Assembly (NCBI GenBank): GCA_009746045.1
Contig: RPFO01000154.1
Coordinates: 2,869,993-2,929,992, forward strand
Origin: Mesostigma viride
Lineage: Eukaryota > Streptophyta > Mesostigmatophyceae > Mesostigmatales > Mesostigmataceae
DNA length: 60,000 nt
Reading direction: 5' to 3'
The translations under genes and the position numbers were made by a program. Under the pieces are notes generated by a model. It was not told where the DNA came from and searched no databases. It saw only the letters and a list, made by a program, of their open reading frames with translations. Shown here piece by piece: positions 1 to 9,807 of the stretch. Each line of letters opens with the position of its first letter. Within the stretch, counting starts at the first letter, position 1.

Positions 1-17
1 GGAGAACATAGGGTGCC

Positions 18-163
18 ACCCCATGTACTCTTGGAGTACATAGGGTGGAGTACATAGTCACTCCTTCCTATGTAATACGGGCGTGTCTCACCGCGTCGGC
101 AGTCCCCTATTCGGAAATCCCGGATCATATGTACTCCACCCTATGTACTCTTGGAGTACATAG
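18..163. repeat. Two copies of a palindrome built on GTACTCTTGGAGTAC
   Basis: The palindrome CTATGTACTC-TT-GGAGTACATAG occurs at about 18-57 and 131-163, each with adjoining CCACCC or GGGTGG. The two copies are inverted-repeat hairpins in an otherwise featureless stretch. The rest of 1-958 shows no convincing gene; part of it is probably the 5' LTR or leader of element B, but no LTR boundary could be fixed. Confidence 0.6.
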
Positions 164-958
164 AGTTAACGCCAAGCGCATTGGCGTGTACCTGATTCGG
201 CATATCTCTGCGATTCCAGCGGCACCGGAACGAGTTCATTCCGACAAGTATCAAGAAAGTTATGGCGTTCCGACTTCCCGGTCGCGCGCGAGCGCGAGCC
301 GGCTGTTCGTCTAAGTCGGACGTGAATATTTGCCGACGACATATGGGGTCGACAGTAATTCCTGGGCTGACAGGAATTAGGTGCTGAACCTACGACGGTA
401 TTGGATTAATACGTCGTACGCAGGAAATAGGAACCTTAACCTGTGGTCTGTTGGTACCGCAGGCTTTGTCCTGGACTTCTAGGTGCAGATGCAATAGTCA
501 CTGTGGACTGTGCTCTGTGGTCACTGTGCCTGTATAGCAGACCTACTGTATAGGAACTGGGCGCTGTACAGGTAGTGAATACTGTACCGGGAGTGTTATT
601 ACTGAGCAGGCCTTCTGGGCTGCTCAGGACTAGCAAGCACAGTGCACAAGTAGTTATATAAAGAATAGACCAGTGCCATTTGGGCAGATCTCTTGCGAGC
701 CCGCCTCACGTGTGTTGCCTTGACTTGGCAAACTCGTGTACAAGCACTCACGTGCCCGAGTGCTGTAATCCTATACAATTTAACAAAGCTCCGTTTCCAA
801 CCATATTCACACATTGCTGCATTGCAACCATATCCTTACATATTGCGTTCATAGAAACGTTAACTCAAATTACAAGCAGTCTCGACGGAACAGCCAGGAG
901 GGTCGTCGCTGTTTGCTGCGTGCAGCGTTGACGACGCGAGAAGCTCGTCCGGTGGTGA

Positions 959-1864
959 ATGGTGCAGGAAGAACAACGGCAGCAGAATTTCCGGTTAATT
1001 CGGCAGTCTGCTGGGGGTTCAATTTCGCCTGAATTGCGTCGTGTCGTTCGAGATTTATCTTTGTTGCTTGCAGATCGTCCACCTGTTAATCGCAACTTCG
1101 TGCAATTCGTCGACGACCAGGTCGAGGATCGGGAGCGAATTCTGCGGCACGTCCAAACCATCGTCATTCCGGAGCACCGGAGCATCGACGACATCGAGCA
1201 AGAGCTGCACGGTTTGGTCGGCATCCAGACTGTGATTACGGCATTAGCTGAGCGGGTGCGTGCGGAGTTGGCTGCTAGGCGAGGAGAGGCTGCGGAGGCA
1301 GCTGGTGCAGTGCGACACGAGTTCGTGCCGGCAGCAGCGGGTGCGGGTGTACAACGCACGTTTGCAGACGTAATCGGCGACGAGGGTGTTGCAGCAGGAC
1401 CAGTTCGACGAGAGCGACGCGGAGCGGAGCGCTACAGGCGGCTGGCAGAGGTCGAGGCGGCAGCGGAAGCCATCACCGGAGGACAGTGTGCGGCACGAGT
1501 CGGCAGGTTTCCAGAGCGAGCAAGGGTTCCTTTTCAGGAACTGCCCCAACCCCTTCGCGTTCGTGTGACGCGTTGGGAAGAAATCGCCCCTCTTGGTTAC
1601 GATAGTGACCTTGAGGTGGGAGCAGAGGGCGTCGCTGGGCTAGGCGACGAGGCGCTTGGCGACCACGAGGTGCCAAGATACAATCCGCGGGGTGCCAACG
1701 ACGGGTTGTCACCTGTTTACTATACAAACGGTGACGACTCTGTCATCACGGGCCGACAGCGGGTCGACGACGGCGCAGCGGGTAGCAGGGTGCCAGAGCT
1801 GATCGTTGTGAGCGACAGCGACAGTGCCAGCGACAAGGAGAACCAGGAAGCGCCTGCGGGTTGA
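959..1864 (+). CDS. ORF1 protein of retroelement B, unknown function
   Basis: A 301-residue ORF with an ATG start lies 121 bp upstream of the gag ATG at 1986, so it is an extra product of element B encoded before gag. The middle (about residues 50-120) is charged and likely helical, with many Ala, Arg and Glu. The C-terminus is acidic and ends in LIVVSDSDSASDKEN, a pattern resembling a SUMO-interacting motif (hydrophobic core plus acidic/Ser tail). No enzymatic motif is seen. Elements A and C have ORFs at the equivalent position, which argues that ORF1 is a conserved part of this lineage. Function unknown. Confidence 0.6.
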   Translation: MVQEEQRQQNFRLIRQSAGGSISPELRRVVRDLSLLLADRPPVNRNFVQFVDDQVEDRERILRHVQTIVIPEHRSIDDIEQELHGLVGIQTVITALAERVRAELAARRGEAAEAAGAVRHEFVPAAAGAGVQRTFADVIGDEGVAAGPVRRERRGAERYRRLAEVEAAAEAITGGQCAARVGRFPERARVPFQELPQPLRVRVTRWEEIAPLGYDSDLEVGAEGVAGLGDEALGDHEVPRYNPRGANDGLSPVYYTNGDDSVITGRQRVDDGAAGSRVPELIVVSDSDSASDKENQEAPAG

Positions 1865-1985
1865 CCGTGGTGGTCTTGACTGAGTGGTAACACTTGGCAT
1901 TTTCCTTTCTTGTTCAGTAGCTTATATTGCTTTAATTGCTGCTTGGCCACTTGGCTGGCTGTAGCAGATCTGAACAGAGGCCATC

Positions 1986-2075
1986 ATGAGTGAGGGAGCT
2001 ATTGACCAACAAGCGCGCATTATGGGCTTTGCGCGGCGCGGCGCTGGGATGGATAGACTCGATGGACGCGATGGA
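1986..2075 (+). pseudogene. 5' piece of gag of element B (30 codons before the insertion)
   Basis: An ATG at 1986 opens a frame reading MSEGAIDQQARIMGF and ending LDGRDG at 2075, exactly where the LTR of element A begins. After element A the same frame continues at 10467 with RDGRGDGQ. The join gives an uninterrupted (DGR)n stretch, so 1986-2075 and 10467-11555 are two parts of one gag gene broken by a nested insertion. Confidence 0.85.
2071..2075. other. Target-site duplication ATGGA, left of element A
   Basis: ATGGA directly precedes the first LTR (2076) and the same five bases directly follow the second LTR (10462-10466). Five base pairs is the usual duplication length for copia-type integrases. 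The flanking sequence is itself a (GATGGACGC)n repeat, so a longer duplication cannot be excluded. Confidence 0.8.
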
Positions 2076-2729
2076 AGTTAGCATATTGGGGCACCAATGT
2101 GCTAGATGGATGCAGGTTGAGGAGACCTTTCCAACGCCGTGTCAACCGCCTAGAACAGACAAGGGACTAGAAAGTTATCAAGTCCCGAAGTACTGCCGAC
2201 CGGTGGGCGAGGGCGGGGCACACTCAGGGCATAGTGGACAGGACACGTGGCAGGCCGTGCCTGCACAGGCTTAGCCTGTACTCTCACGTGACTGGGACAC
2301 AGTGTACTGAGGGCTCAACGGTACTGTGGCTAGTAGAAGCCAGTAACCAGCCAGCAGGTCTGCAAGGATGTAAGTCCTTGCAGGACTGTGGCAGGTCCTG
2401 TGCTGTCCTAGACACAGGATAGCCAGAGATTCCTGTATGCTGCCTGCAACAAGGATGCAGGGCAGCGATACGAGGCTCTGGCAATGTAGCGTTGCCCAGC
2501 GTTGCTCATGACCGAGGAACAAGGATGGAACGAGGTTGCATATAGCTCGAGGCTCAACGAGGCAACGAGCGTCTTCACACACGAACCTTGGTCGTCACGA
2601 CGAGTGGCGAGCCTATCGAGGGTCGTAGGCCTGGTGTGAGGATAAAGGTTGCTAGCCAGCAGCCTAGGGTCATTCCAGCCGGCAAGGACCAGGAGCTCAC
2701 AAGCTCTGCTGACGAGTTGCTGCGCAAAT
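2076..2729 (+). repeat. 5' LTR of element A (654 bp)
   Basis: The sequence matches 9808-10461 throughout by eye. Its edges are set by where the two copies diverge: AGTTAGC at the left, GCGCAAAT at the right. The termini are therefore AG...AT, not the usual TG...CA. Just inside the left end a near-palindrome, TAGCATATTGG...CCAATGTGCTA, could form a hairpin. Confidence 0.9.
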
Positions 2730-2752
2730 CGTACTATTGCTTCCACGCTTTC

Positions 2753-3884
2753 ATGTCTGGTTCATCGTCAAGCAGCCACGGTGCTGGTGAGGCGAACGAG
2801 CAGAGAGACGCGCAAGCGTTTTTCCCCTACCGTAACCAAGCAAACGCTCCAACATTCGTGCAAGCGGCCTACGTAGCGAGGCACTTGGCAGAAGAGGGGT
2901 GGGTGGCGGTGAGTGGGGGAGGCAGCAGGCCAGCGGCGGCGGACCCGATTATACAACGGGCTCGCGTCGTGATTTCTCCAGGTGAGACGGGGCGAGTGGC
3001 GGTGGAAGAGTTGGTGCGCATTCGGACGCGCTAGCTGAAACTGCTAATCGTGTGGAGGTCGCTTATCAGGGCGCCCATATCACGCTAGCCGGTCTCGACC
3101 TAGCCAGGGAGGCGCTTAGCCAGATTGTGGCAACAGCGCTCGGCAGCACCCGACTGTTTAACCACTGGGTGGCGACAGCAGTGCTAGGAGAGGGGGTACC
3201 AGACGCCGACATCATCCGGAACGCGCGTGCTCGGGAGACGGTGAATCCTTGGAGCACGGCGGAGGTATTTGCCCAAACCATTGAGAATCTTGTTGCTGTC
3301 CTTTTGCAAGAGTCGAGAGGGTACGCAGACAGGTTCTATATTACCACGCAGCCTTTCGGGGTACTCAGGCTTGATACACCGAGGCCGGAAACCACCACTG
3401 CGTGGGGTCCGGAGGTGGAGATTGTCACGGGGGTCGAGAAGACGCCTGAAGACGTCCATTTTGAGTGGACTGACAAGCCAGAGGGCTCCGTCAAGCGCTC
3501 AGCCCAGCAGATAAACGAGGGCGACGGCACTACCGAGACCTACGAGGCAAGGCAGAGAGCTGATCTGCATATCCCTCGTGAGGTGACTCACGAGTACGAT
3601 CGTTACGGCCGAGGCGAGCAGAACGAGCTTGTCGGCGGCGGTAAGCGGTGGGTACGCGATCTTGCTTGGCATCGCAACCCAGGTGAGACACAACATCCAG
3701 TCGAACGCAAGGAGACGGGCGACCTGTGACCTGCGTGCTGGGAGAGTTTAACCCAGACCTCCAGATTGTCGCAGAGGCAGCAGCAGCCATACCGGTTGCT
3801 GAGGGTGTTGAGCAGCGTCCAGACCGTGAGGAGGGGCAGGCGAGTGCAAGCCAGGAGGCGGCCTCGTCTGGAGTAAGTGCGTGA
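2753..3884 (+). pseudogene. ORF1 of element A, frame-broken, unknown function
   Basis: The first ATG after the LTR is at 2753 (MSGSSSSSHGAGEANEQRD). The frame runs to 3034; a second frame carries plausible coding sequence from about 3015 to 3729 (VEVAYQGAHITLAGLDLAR...), and a third continues to a stop at 3884. The three pieces probably made one protein of about 375 residues, now split by two indels. The central piece is rich in Ala, Leu and Glu and could be helical. No catalytic motif is recognised. Its position between LTR and gag matches ORF1 of elements B and C. Confidence 0.5.
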
Positions 3885-4206
3885 GCCTGAGTGGGTTCCA
3901 GCAATATCTGCGTGTGTTTCTGTGGTATTCTATAATGCTTCGTAACACGCGCGGGGCGGCAGCGGGAGCGGGGCGGGAGCGGGGGATGGCGGGGTGAGGC
4001 AAGGGCAGACACGGGAGGCCCCGCCAACGTCGTGCCAGAGGGACAGGCATCCCAACGGCAGAGGGCGTCAATGGCAGGAGGGCATCCAACCGGAAGAGGA
4101 AAGAGGTGGCACAAGGGGAGGAGCGTGCAGGGTGGCCAACCGACGGCGTGGTGCTGACGGGGGAGGGCCAGAATGATGCTGAACGTCAAGCACCTGGTAA
4201 GAGACC

Positions 4207-5277
4207 ATGTGTGCCTCCGTCTGGTGTTCCTGCAGCTATGTTCCTGCGCCATTAGCACCAGTAGGAGCTGCTGTCATTGGCAGTGACCCTCGTGCTTTGC
4301 CTGGGACTAGACCTCATATGAGTGCTGTGGCTGTGATGAATGGCCAGAAGCCTCTCAAGCCTCCTGTGGGACAGGAAGAGCTAGACAAGTGGTTGGAGGA
4401 TATGGAGCTAGTTTCATGCTCTGTAGATCCCACTGTCAACCTTGTGCAGGTATTCCACACATCCACGACTAATAGGGATTCAAGTGAGCGGTGAGGGACA
4501 AGGCTAGGCAGCTGTCAAGGACAAGCTGACTTGGTCTCAGTTCCTAGAGGGCCTACGTCAGGAGTTTCTGATAAGGTACTCAACCTCACTAATCACTATA
4601 AGCTCAGCTATGATACCTTTGAGATCAAGGGCACAATAGCTGAGGAGCTGCAGCGGCTCACACGCATCAGGGAGAAGGGGGCCAAGCATGGCTTCAATCT
4701 GACTGATAGAGCAGTGGCAGATTACTTCCTGGATCGCATGGGGCTGAGTGTGGATGGGAGAAATGCAGCTAGGATGTTTGCTGATCAGACAGATGGGACG
4801 TGGCCAGCCTTGCAAAAGGTTATTTTCAATATCCGTCCATCTGACAATGCTGCTTGCAAGGCAATCCAGGTGACTGGTGCCCCTTCAGCCTCCGCTCATC
4901 AGGTCCATGGTGACGCCCCTGGGCAGGGTGCTCAGGGAGAAACCAGACCTAGTAGGCGTCAGAGGGCTAACAGGCGCAGGCAGAATGGTAACCAGGGTGG
5001 CAAGGGCCAGCAGCAGGGATCCAAAGGCAAGGGTCAGCAGCAGGCTGGTGGTCACCAGGGTGGTCAGCAGAACAAGGGTGGCCAAGGGCAAGGCAAGAGC
5101 CAGGGCCAGGGCACCCAGGCCAGTCAGAGCAGCCAGAACCAGGGTGGCCTGAAGAAGGCTGCTGCTGGGAAGGATGACAAATGCTTTGGATGTGGCAGGA
5201 CGGGTCATTGGCGACGTGACTGCCCAGACCAGGCCAAGTCTGCTGGAGCAGGCTCTGGCCAGGTGGGTAAGCCATGA
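4207..5277 (+). pseudogene. Gag of element A with CCHC zinc knuckle, frameshifted
   Basis: The N-terminal part (to 4494) contains KWLEDMELVS, similar to RMLEDMNLYT in gag of element B. A short piece in another frame (about 4505-4575, KDKLTWSQFLEGLRQEFL) matches B's DTWAAFMTRLKSFL. The rest lies in a third frame (4531-5277), so at least two indels separate the parts. The C-terminal half is a Gly/Gln/Lys-rich RNA-binding tail followed by a retroviral zinc knuckle CFGCGRTGHWRRDC (C-x2-C-x4-H-x4-C) near 5192-5233. Product: the nucleocapsid/capsid structural protein. Stretch 3885-4206 before it holds no clear gene. Confidence 0.75.
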
Positions 5278-5283
5278 CTTGAG

Positions 5284-8200
5284 ATGTTGTCCCCTGTAAA
5301 TAGTCAATCACCCCTAGTGGGACGAACAGTTGTACATAGTAATGGGGGTGTCCCTCTTGTGCAGCAGCAAGGGGTTGGGAATGATGAGGTGCTTCCACTC
5401 AATGATTGCAATAACGCTGCTGCAGCAGTGGAATTCCCTGTGCCTGTGGCAGGTGCAGGGTCTCCAGTTGTTGGGGTTGACTCTGGGAGTCAAGCCGCCA
5501 GACTGGAAGGACCTGCAGCTTCTGTGGGAACCGGGGCTGGCTCTGGGAGCCGAGCTACCTTGGAGGAGGTCCCTGGAGCAAGAGAACAGCAGGTGGGTCG
5601 TGCTATCCCAAGCACACAGTCTTTGTCACGTTCCTCTCTGTGCAGCCAGGCTGACAGGGGGTTGAGCTATGCTCAGGCTGGAAACACTCTACACCATATC
5701 TTTGGCCACTCTAAGCAGGCAGAGATGTTTGCTTGGAAGATTGGCAAGGAGCCTTTGCTAGAGGCCTGCAGTGCAGCTGCTCAGAATTGTGTCTGTCAGG
5801 AGAATGCTGTTCGCCTCCCACAGTCCCATGCCAGAGAACCTGCTAGAGAGCGGGGGGATATCCAGGTGGACATCCAACACATCAGGGGCATGTATCTGTT
5901 GGTGGGGGTGGATAGGTTTAGCAGATATAGGTTGCTGACCATTCTTCCTGGAATGCAGGAGCATCAGCTGTTGATGGGTCTCCAGTCTTTGTTGCCAGGC
6001 TTTGGGGTGTACACCAAGGTGCAAGCTGACTTGCAGTTTGACTGCTTGATCAAGCTGGCTGACCAGCTTCCTTGTAAGTTGGTAGTGGTCCCTAGGGAAT
6101 GCCATGGGCAGCAGGGAGCTGTAGAGAGATCTATACGTGAAGTAAAAACAGTGGTGCTAGCAGCTAGGAGTGTGCCTGTTGTGGCATCAGCTCTAGAGAA
6201 AGCAGCTTGGTGTAAGGGGATTGAGGAGCAGCTTAACCACAGGGTAACCTATTACTATGATGGTGTGGCAGTCTCTCCCCTGGCATTGCAGTTTGGTATG
6301 CTATCACAGGACGTGGTGGCAGCCTGCCTGAAGAAGGCAGACAGGGTGTTTTCCAGATTGAGGCGTAAGGACAAGGGTTGGAAAATGCTGAGGCCCCAGG
6401 TGGGACTGAGGGTCAGGATGTGGAAGGAACCGTCATTACCAGGCAAGCGTGGCAAGTGGCAAGATGGGCAGGTAACCCATGTTGAGGAAGCTAACCATTC
6501 TTGTCTGGTGGCTTTGGAGAGTAATCCCAAGCACGTGTACAGGCTATCCTGGGCTCACGTCAAGGAGAGAAGGCCAACTGCAATCTGGCCTGAAGACGGC
6601 CCTGATCCTCCCTTGGAGGGAGATGAGCAGGATGAGAGCCAGGCAGCAGATGCTAACCCACCATGCTTGGATTATGGTCTGTCCTGGATGGATGAGGGTG
6701 AGCAGGAGTCTGCTGAGACGTCTGTCACAAGGCCAGAGGTGGCCAGGGCTGCACCACAGTCCAGGGGGCTGCTTATGGCGGACATCATTCGAGCTCTGCA
6801 GAACAGCAAGCGTGATCCCAAGGTATCTAAGCTCACGGGATGGGGGTCATGTGGGGCACCAGCACTAGAAGTGGATACCAACTCACAGGTGTCCATTCTA
6901 AGGGTAGAGGATGCTGCAGGCTTGCAGTGGTCATCCCCTAGCTGCCTAGCTGTGTCTGATTTCTCTGGGAATGTGTCCATGAAGATCTTGGGAGAAGTGA
7001 GTGTGCCTATCCTGGGGGTGCCCACCACGTTCAGTGTGGTTGAAGGGTATCAGGGGCCTGCCATTCTAGGTCAGAACTTCTTGTGCTTACCAGGGGTGAG
7101 GATATCCTCTGAGGAGCTAGCATTAGAAGGGCAGGGCCGCCTTCCCTTGCAGAGATATCGCTACTCCCAGGGTCTTAGTGTGGCTGTAAGGGCTGTGAGG
7201 GGTCTAGAGGCAGAGGGTCCTGATACAAAGGAGCCCATTGCTGGGGACCTGCTGATCCTCCCTACTACGTTTGACCCACGTGAGTTGGGTGTGCAGAGGT
7301 ACCAGATCCCAGGAACGAGTCCTGTACCTTGGCGCAAGCTAGTGGAGATGATGCAAAGCCCCAAGATGGCTAAGGCATGGACTCTTGGCTTTGTTGCTTC
7401 TGGGCATGAGTGGATAGTTGCCAACTGTGCAGAGCCTGTGGATGTCCTCCCTGAGGATCACCAGCTGCTCAGATTGATGTTTGTCCTCAAGCTCAAGGAG
7501 GTAGATGGCGTGCAGGTGCCACATGTTAGACCAGTTGTGACTGAGTACCATGGCACTGGACAGTTAGCAGATGAGGAGCTTTACACACCAGGGATGCTGC
7601 ATGATACATGGAGGATTTTGTTGTGCATTTATTTGTCTTTTCTGCAGAAGGGGATACCCTATAGCTCTGTGTTGGTAGATTTCAAGAGGGCTTTTCTTAA
7701 GGGTGATCAGCAGGAAGCACAGGATACTTGGCGCACAATACCCCCTTTCTTTGTTAAGGTGCCTGCAGTGTGGAGGGCAGAGCTGAAGACGAGGTATTTG
7801 AGGATTCTCAAAGGCGTGGAAGGCCTTAGATCGAGTCCCATCATCTGGAGGAAGAGCTTGGAGAAGTACCTCAGGTCTGTCTGTGGTCTCTCAGTCTCTC
7901 CAGTTGATCCTTGTCTGTTTCAGGGTAGCTATGAGGGGCTGCCAGCGTTTGCCTCCCTGCATGGTGATGATCTGCATCTCCTGGGCCATCCCACTTGGCA
8001 AGAGTTGACTCTGGCCAGGATCCAGAAACGGTTTGAACTGGGTAAGATCCAGTACATGGTTGAGAATGAGCCCATGGTGTTTTGTGGAATGCAGGCGACC
8101 TTGGTCCATCAGCAGGGTACATGGTCCATCCAGCTGGAGGGTGGTAAGGATTATCCTCAGCAGATCATAGATGCCTTGCAGGAGCCCATCACCCAGGCCA

Positions 8201-8517
8201 GATGTGCAACAATACGAGGTATGTTGGCATGGCTGGCCAGCATTTGTGCTCCTGACCTGTTGGTACTGAGTCGGTTGACCGATTCCCAACTGGTTGAGGT
8301 GGGTGCTGAGAGAGTGGTAGAGGCTGTTCGCATGTCTCCCCCTCTCATGCTGGGTCCTTTGGATTTGTACAGGCCTTTTGACATGATGCTCTATGTGGAC
8401 AGTTCTATGGATAGTAGGAAGGTCACAGAGGTCAGGGGCCGTGCAGCAGCATTAATATCCCTGGTGCAGGAACAGTCCTCTCTGGTCTGCTGGTACAGTC
8501 GGTTGCAAACAGGGTAA
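5284..8517 (+). CDS. Pol of element A: integrase - retropepsin-like - reverse transcriptase
   Basis: The 1077-residue frame starts 7 bp after gag. In order: integrase zinc region (LHHIFGH, about residue 136, then CVC); integrase core with D195 (QVDIQHI), D248 (QADLQF) and E281 (HGQQGAVERS); an integrase C-terminal basic domain (about 340-400); a retropepsin-like domain with VDTNSQVSIL (D531) and AILGQNFL (about 595); reverse transcriptase with VDFKRAFLKG (D799), GLRSSP and FASLHGDDL (893-896); and the start of RNase H (YVDSSMD, D1039). The canonical copia order places protease before integrase; here it follows it. The catalytic Gly of DTG is Asn, and the usual YVDD is HGDD. The RNase H remainder lies in another frame. 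Confidence 0.85.
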   Translation: MLSPVNSQSPLVGRTVVHSNGGVPLVQQQGVGNDEVLPLNDCNNAAAAVEFPVPVAGAGSPVVGVDSGSQAARLEGPAASVGTGAGSGSRATLEEVPGAREQQVGRAIPSTQSLSRSSLCSQADRGLSYAQAGNTLHHIFGHSKQAEMFAWKIGKEPLLEACSAAAQNCVCQENAVRLPQSHAREPARERGDIQVDIQHIRGMYLLVGVDRFSRYRLLTILPGMQEHQLLMGLQSLLPGFGVYTKVQADLQFDCLIKLADQLPCKLVVVPRECHGQQGAVERSIREVKTVVLAARSVPVVASALEKAAWCKGIEEQLNHRVTYYYDGVAVSPLALQFGMLSQDVVAACLKKADRVFSRLRRKDKGWKMLRPQVGLRVRMWKEPSLPGKRGKWQDGQVTHVEEANHSCLVALESNPKHVYRLSWAHVKERRPTAIWPEDGPDPPLEGDEQDESQAADANPPCLDYGLSWMDEGEQESAETSVTRPEVARAAPQSRGLLMADIIRALQNSKRDPKVSKLTGWGSCGAPALEVDTNSQVSILRVEDAAGLQWSSPSCLAVSDFSGNVSMKILGEVSVPILGVPTTFSVVEGYQGPAILGQNFLCLPGVRISSEELALEGQGRLPLQRYRYSQGLSVAVRAVRGLEAEGPDTKEPIAGDLLILPTTFDPRELGVQRYQIPGTSPVPWRKLVEMMQSPKMAKAWTLGFVASGHEWIVANCAEPVDVLPEDHQLLRLMFVLKLKEVDGVQVPHVRPVVTEYHGTGQLADEELYTPGMLHDTWRILLCIYLSFLQKGIPYSSVLVDFKRAFLKGDQQEAQDTWRTIPPFFVKVPAVWRAELKTRYLRILKGVEGLRSSPIIWRKSLEKYLRSVCGLSVSPVDPCLFQGSYEGLPAFASLHGDDLHLLGHPTWQELTLARIQKRFELGKIQYMVENEPMVFCGMQATLVHQQGTWSIQLEGGKDYPQQIIDALQEPITQARCATIRGMLAWLASICAPDLLVLSRLTDSQLVEVGAERVVEAVRMSPPLMLGPLDLYRPFDMMLYVDSSMDSRKVTEVRGRAAALISLVQEQSSLVCWYSRLQTG

Positions 8518-8870
8518 CTCCCAGCAGTGACATTGCTGAGTGCAGGGCAATCTGTGAAGGGCTTCATACTGCTCTTTACTTGAGGGAGCTATTTTACCAG
8601 CTATGTCAAGTGGCTTCCTGTCGGTTGCAGATGCACACACTGGTAAGAACTGACAGCATGGGCATGGTGCAGTTTGTGCACAGGCAGCTGGCCAGGAGCA
8701 GGGACCTTGATTATTTGTTGCTCAAGGAAATGTCTTGCTTAGCTAACATTGAACATGTGGCTGGCGTGGACAACCCTGCAGATGCTCTCACCAAGCTGGA
8801 GGAGAAGGCTGAGCTGCAATACCCTTTGCTTCGTGGGCTCATGGCCTCCAAGGGGGGAGGGCCAGAGTAG
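8518..8870 (+). pseudogene. RNase H C-terminal part of element A (frameshifted from pol)
   Basis: After CWYSRLQT at the end of the main pol frame, coding continues in another frame: SSDIAECRAI (catalytic Glu region), LVRTDSMGM (Asp) and AGVDNPADALTKL (last Asp region), ending at 8870. The equivalent part of element C is continuous with RT (WYSRLHRRKAVSSNAAECRA), so a small indel at about 8505-8520 broke the polyprotein of A. The 8871-9789 stretch after it is non-coding 3' sequence with AATAAA-type signals near 9170 and 9240. Confidence 0.75.
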
Positions 8871-9317
8871 ACCAAACAGCCTTGCTCTAGGTGGGAGGCA
8901 TCCCAGTGGGCTGGGCAGCCACGTGGTGGCTGACAGCAGGTCCTTCAGAGTTCAGACACACTCTGCTGGACAGGGGTCAGGGTGGAGTCACTCCCCTGGC
9001 TGAGAATTTCGCCTGGCTCTGTCATGGAGCTGCAGAAGAGTCTTAAGGACTTTGTAATGGGCCTTGGGTCTTCATGGAATGGACCCTGCAAGGGCAGCCC
9101 AAGTGTTGGCTCTAACAGGTTGCTGTACATTTGTATATATTCTCTGTAACCAACCTGTTGCATGCTAATAAAATCCCTGGTTGTGTGACCATGTTGGACG
9201 TGGTTGCCAGGGGCCTCACTATGGGTTATACTCCTTTATAATAAAACATAATCTTGTTATTGTCATGTCTTGTTGTTTGTGATGCTCAGTTCCAGGAGCT
9301 GATCCAAACCTGGAGGA

Positions 9318-9362
9318 GATGGGGTGGGGTTCGATTCCCCAGCTGACCTCAGCCTGGCATGT
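9318..9362 (+). other. tRNA T-arm-like segment in the 3' region of element A
   Basis: TGGGGTTCGATTCCCCA (about 9335-9351) folds as a perfect 5-bp T-stem with a TTCGATT loop and contains the B-box consensus GGTTCGATTCC. The next seven bases have no matching acceptor strand upstream and no credible D or anticodon arm was found, so this is not called as a tRNA gene. It may be tRNA-derived or a chance match. Confidence 0.35.
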
Positions 9363-9789
9363 ATGAATCCTGAGTTTATCCCTCAGTGAGGACATGGGCT
9401 CCCCATGTGTTGGCTAACATTTGTCAGGGCTCTCTCAGTCTTTGGAAGGATTTAAAAGATAAAGGAGGCTCCGTGGCGGGCGCCATATGAACGGGCGCCT
9501 GTGATAACTGGATGACCAGGAACTCACAATAGTACGTTCATGGACTCCTCTATCCAAACTCCTCTGACTAAGTGAAGACCTAACTTTAATCTACACCAGG
9601 TTCCCAAAGAAAGGGTTGGGATGTCATGTGGGTCAGAGGGCAACCTTTGAACCAATGAGCAGGCCTAGCTAATATTTGGAGGCACCTCAGGTTCCAAAAG
9701 AAAAGGCAGGTCTGGTCTCTGGGAGGGATCAGATGTCTGAAGGCTTGTGGGGACAGTGGCTGATAGGTTCTCAGGCTGGTCCAAGCTCC

Positions 9790-9807
9790 AAAACAAGAAA
9801 GGGTTGG
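9790..9807 (+). other. Polypurine tract before the 3' LTR of element A
   Basis: AAAACAAGAAAGGGTTGG directly abuts the second LTR at 9808. A purine-rich stretch in this position primes plus-strand synthesis in LTR retroelements and supports the LTR boundary even though the termini are not TG/CA. Confidence 0.65.

Noticed and set aside
45-314. 89-codon ORF at the left edge
   Set aside because: It begins inside a palindromic repeat and has no recognisable motif or supported neighbour.
5460-5500. VDSGSQA near the start of element A pol as the real protease
   Set aside because: It sits in Gly/Ser-rich low-complexity sequence with no downstream ILG motif; the domain at residues 515-610 is the better candidate.
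9335-9351. tRNA gene
   Set aside because: Only the T-arm is present; no acceptor, D or anticodon arms could be paired.
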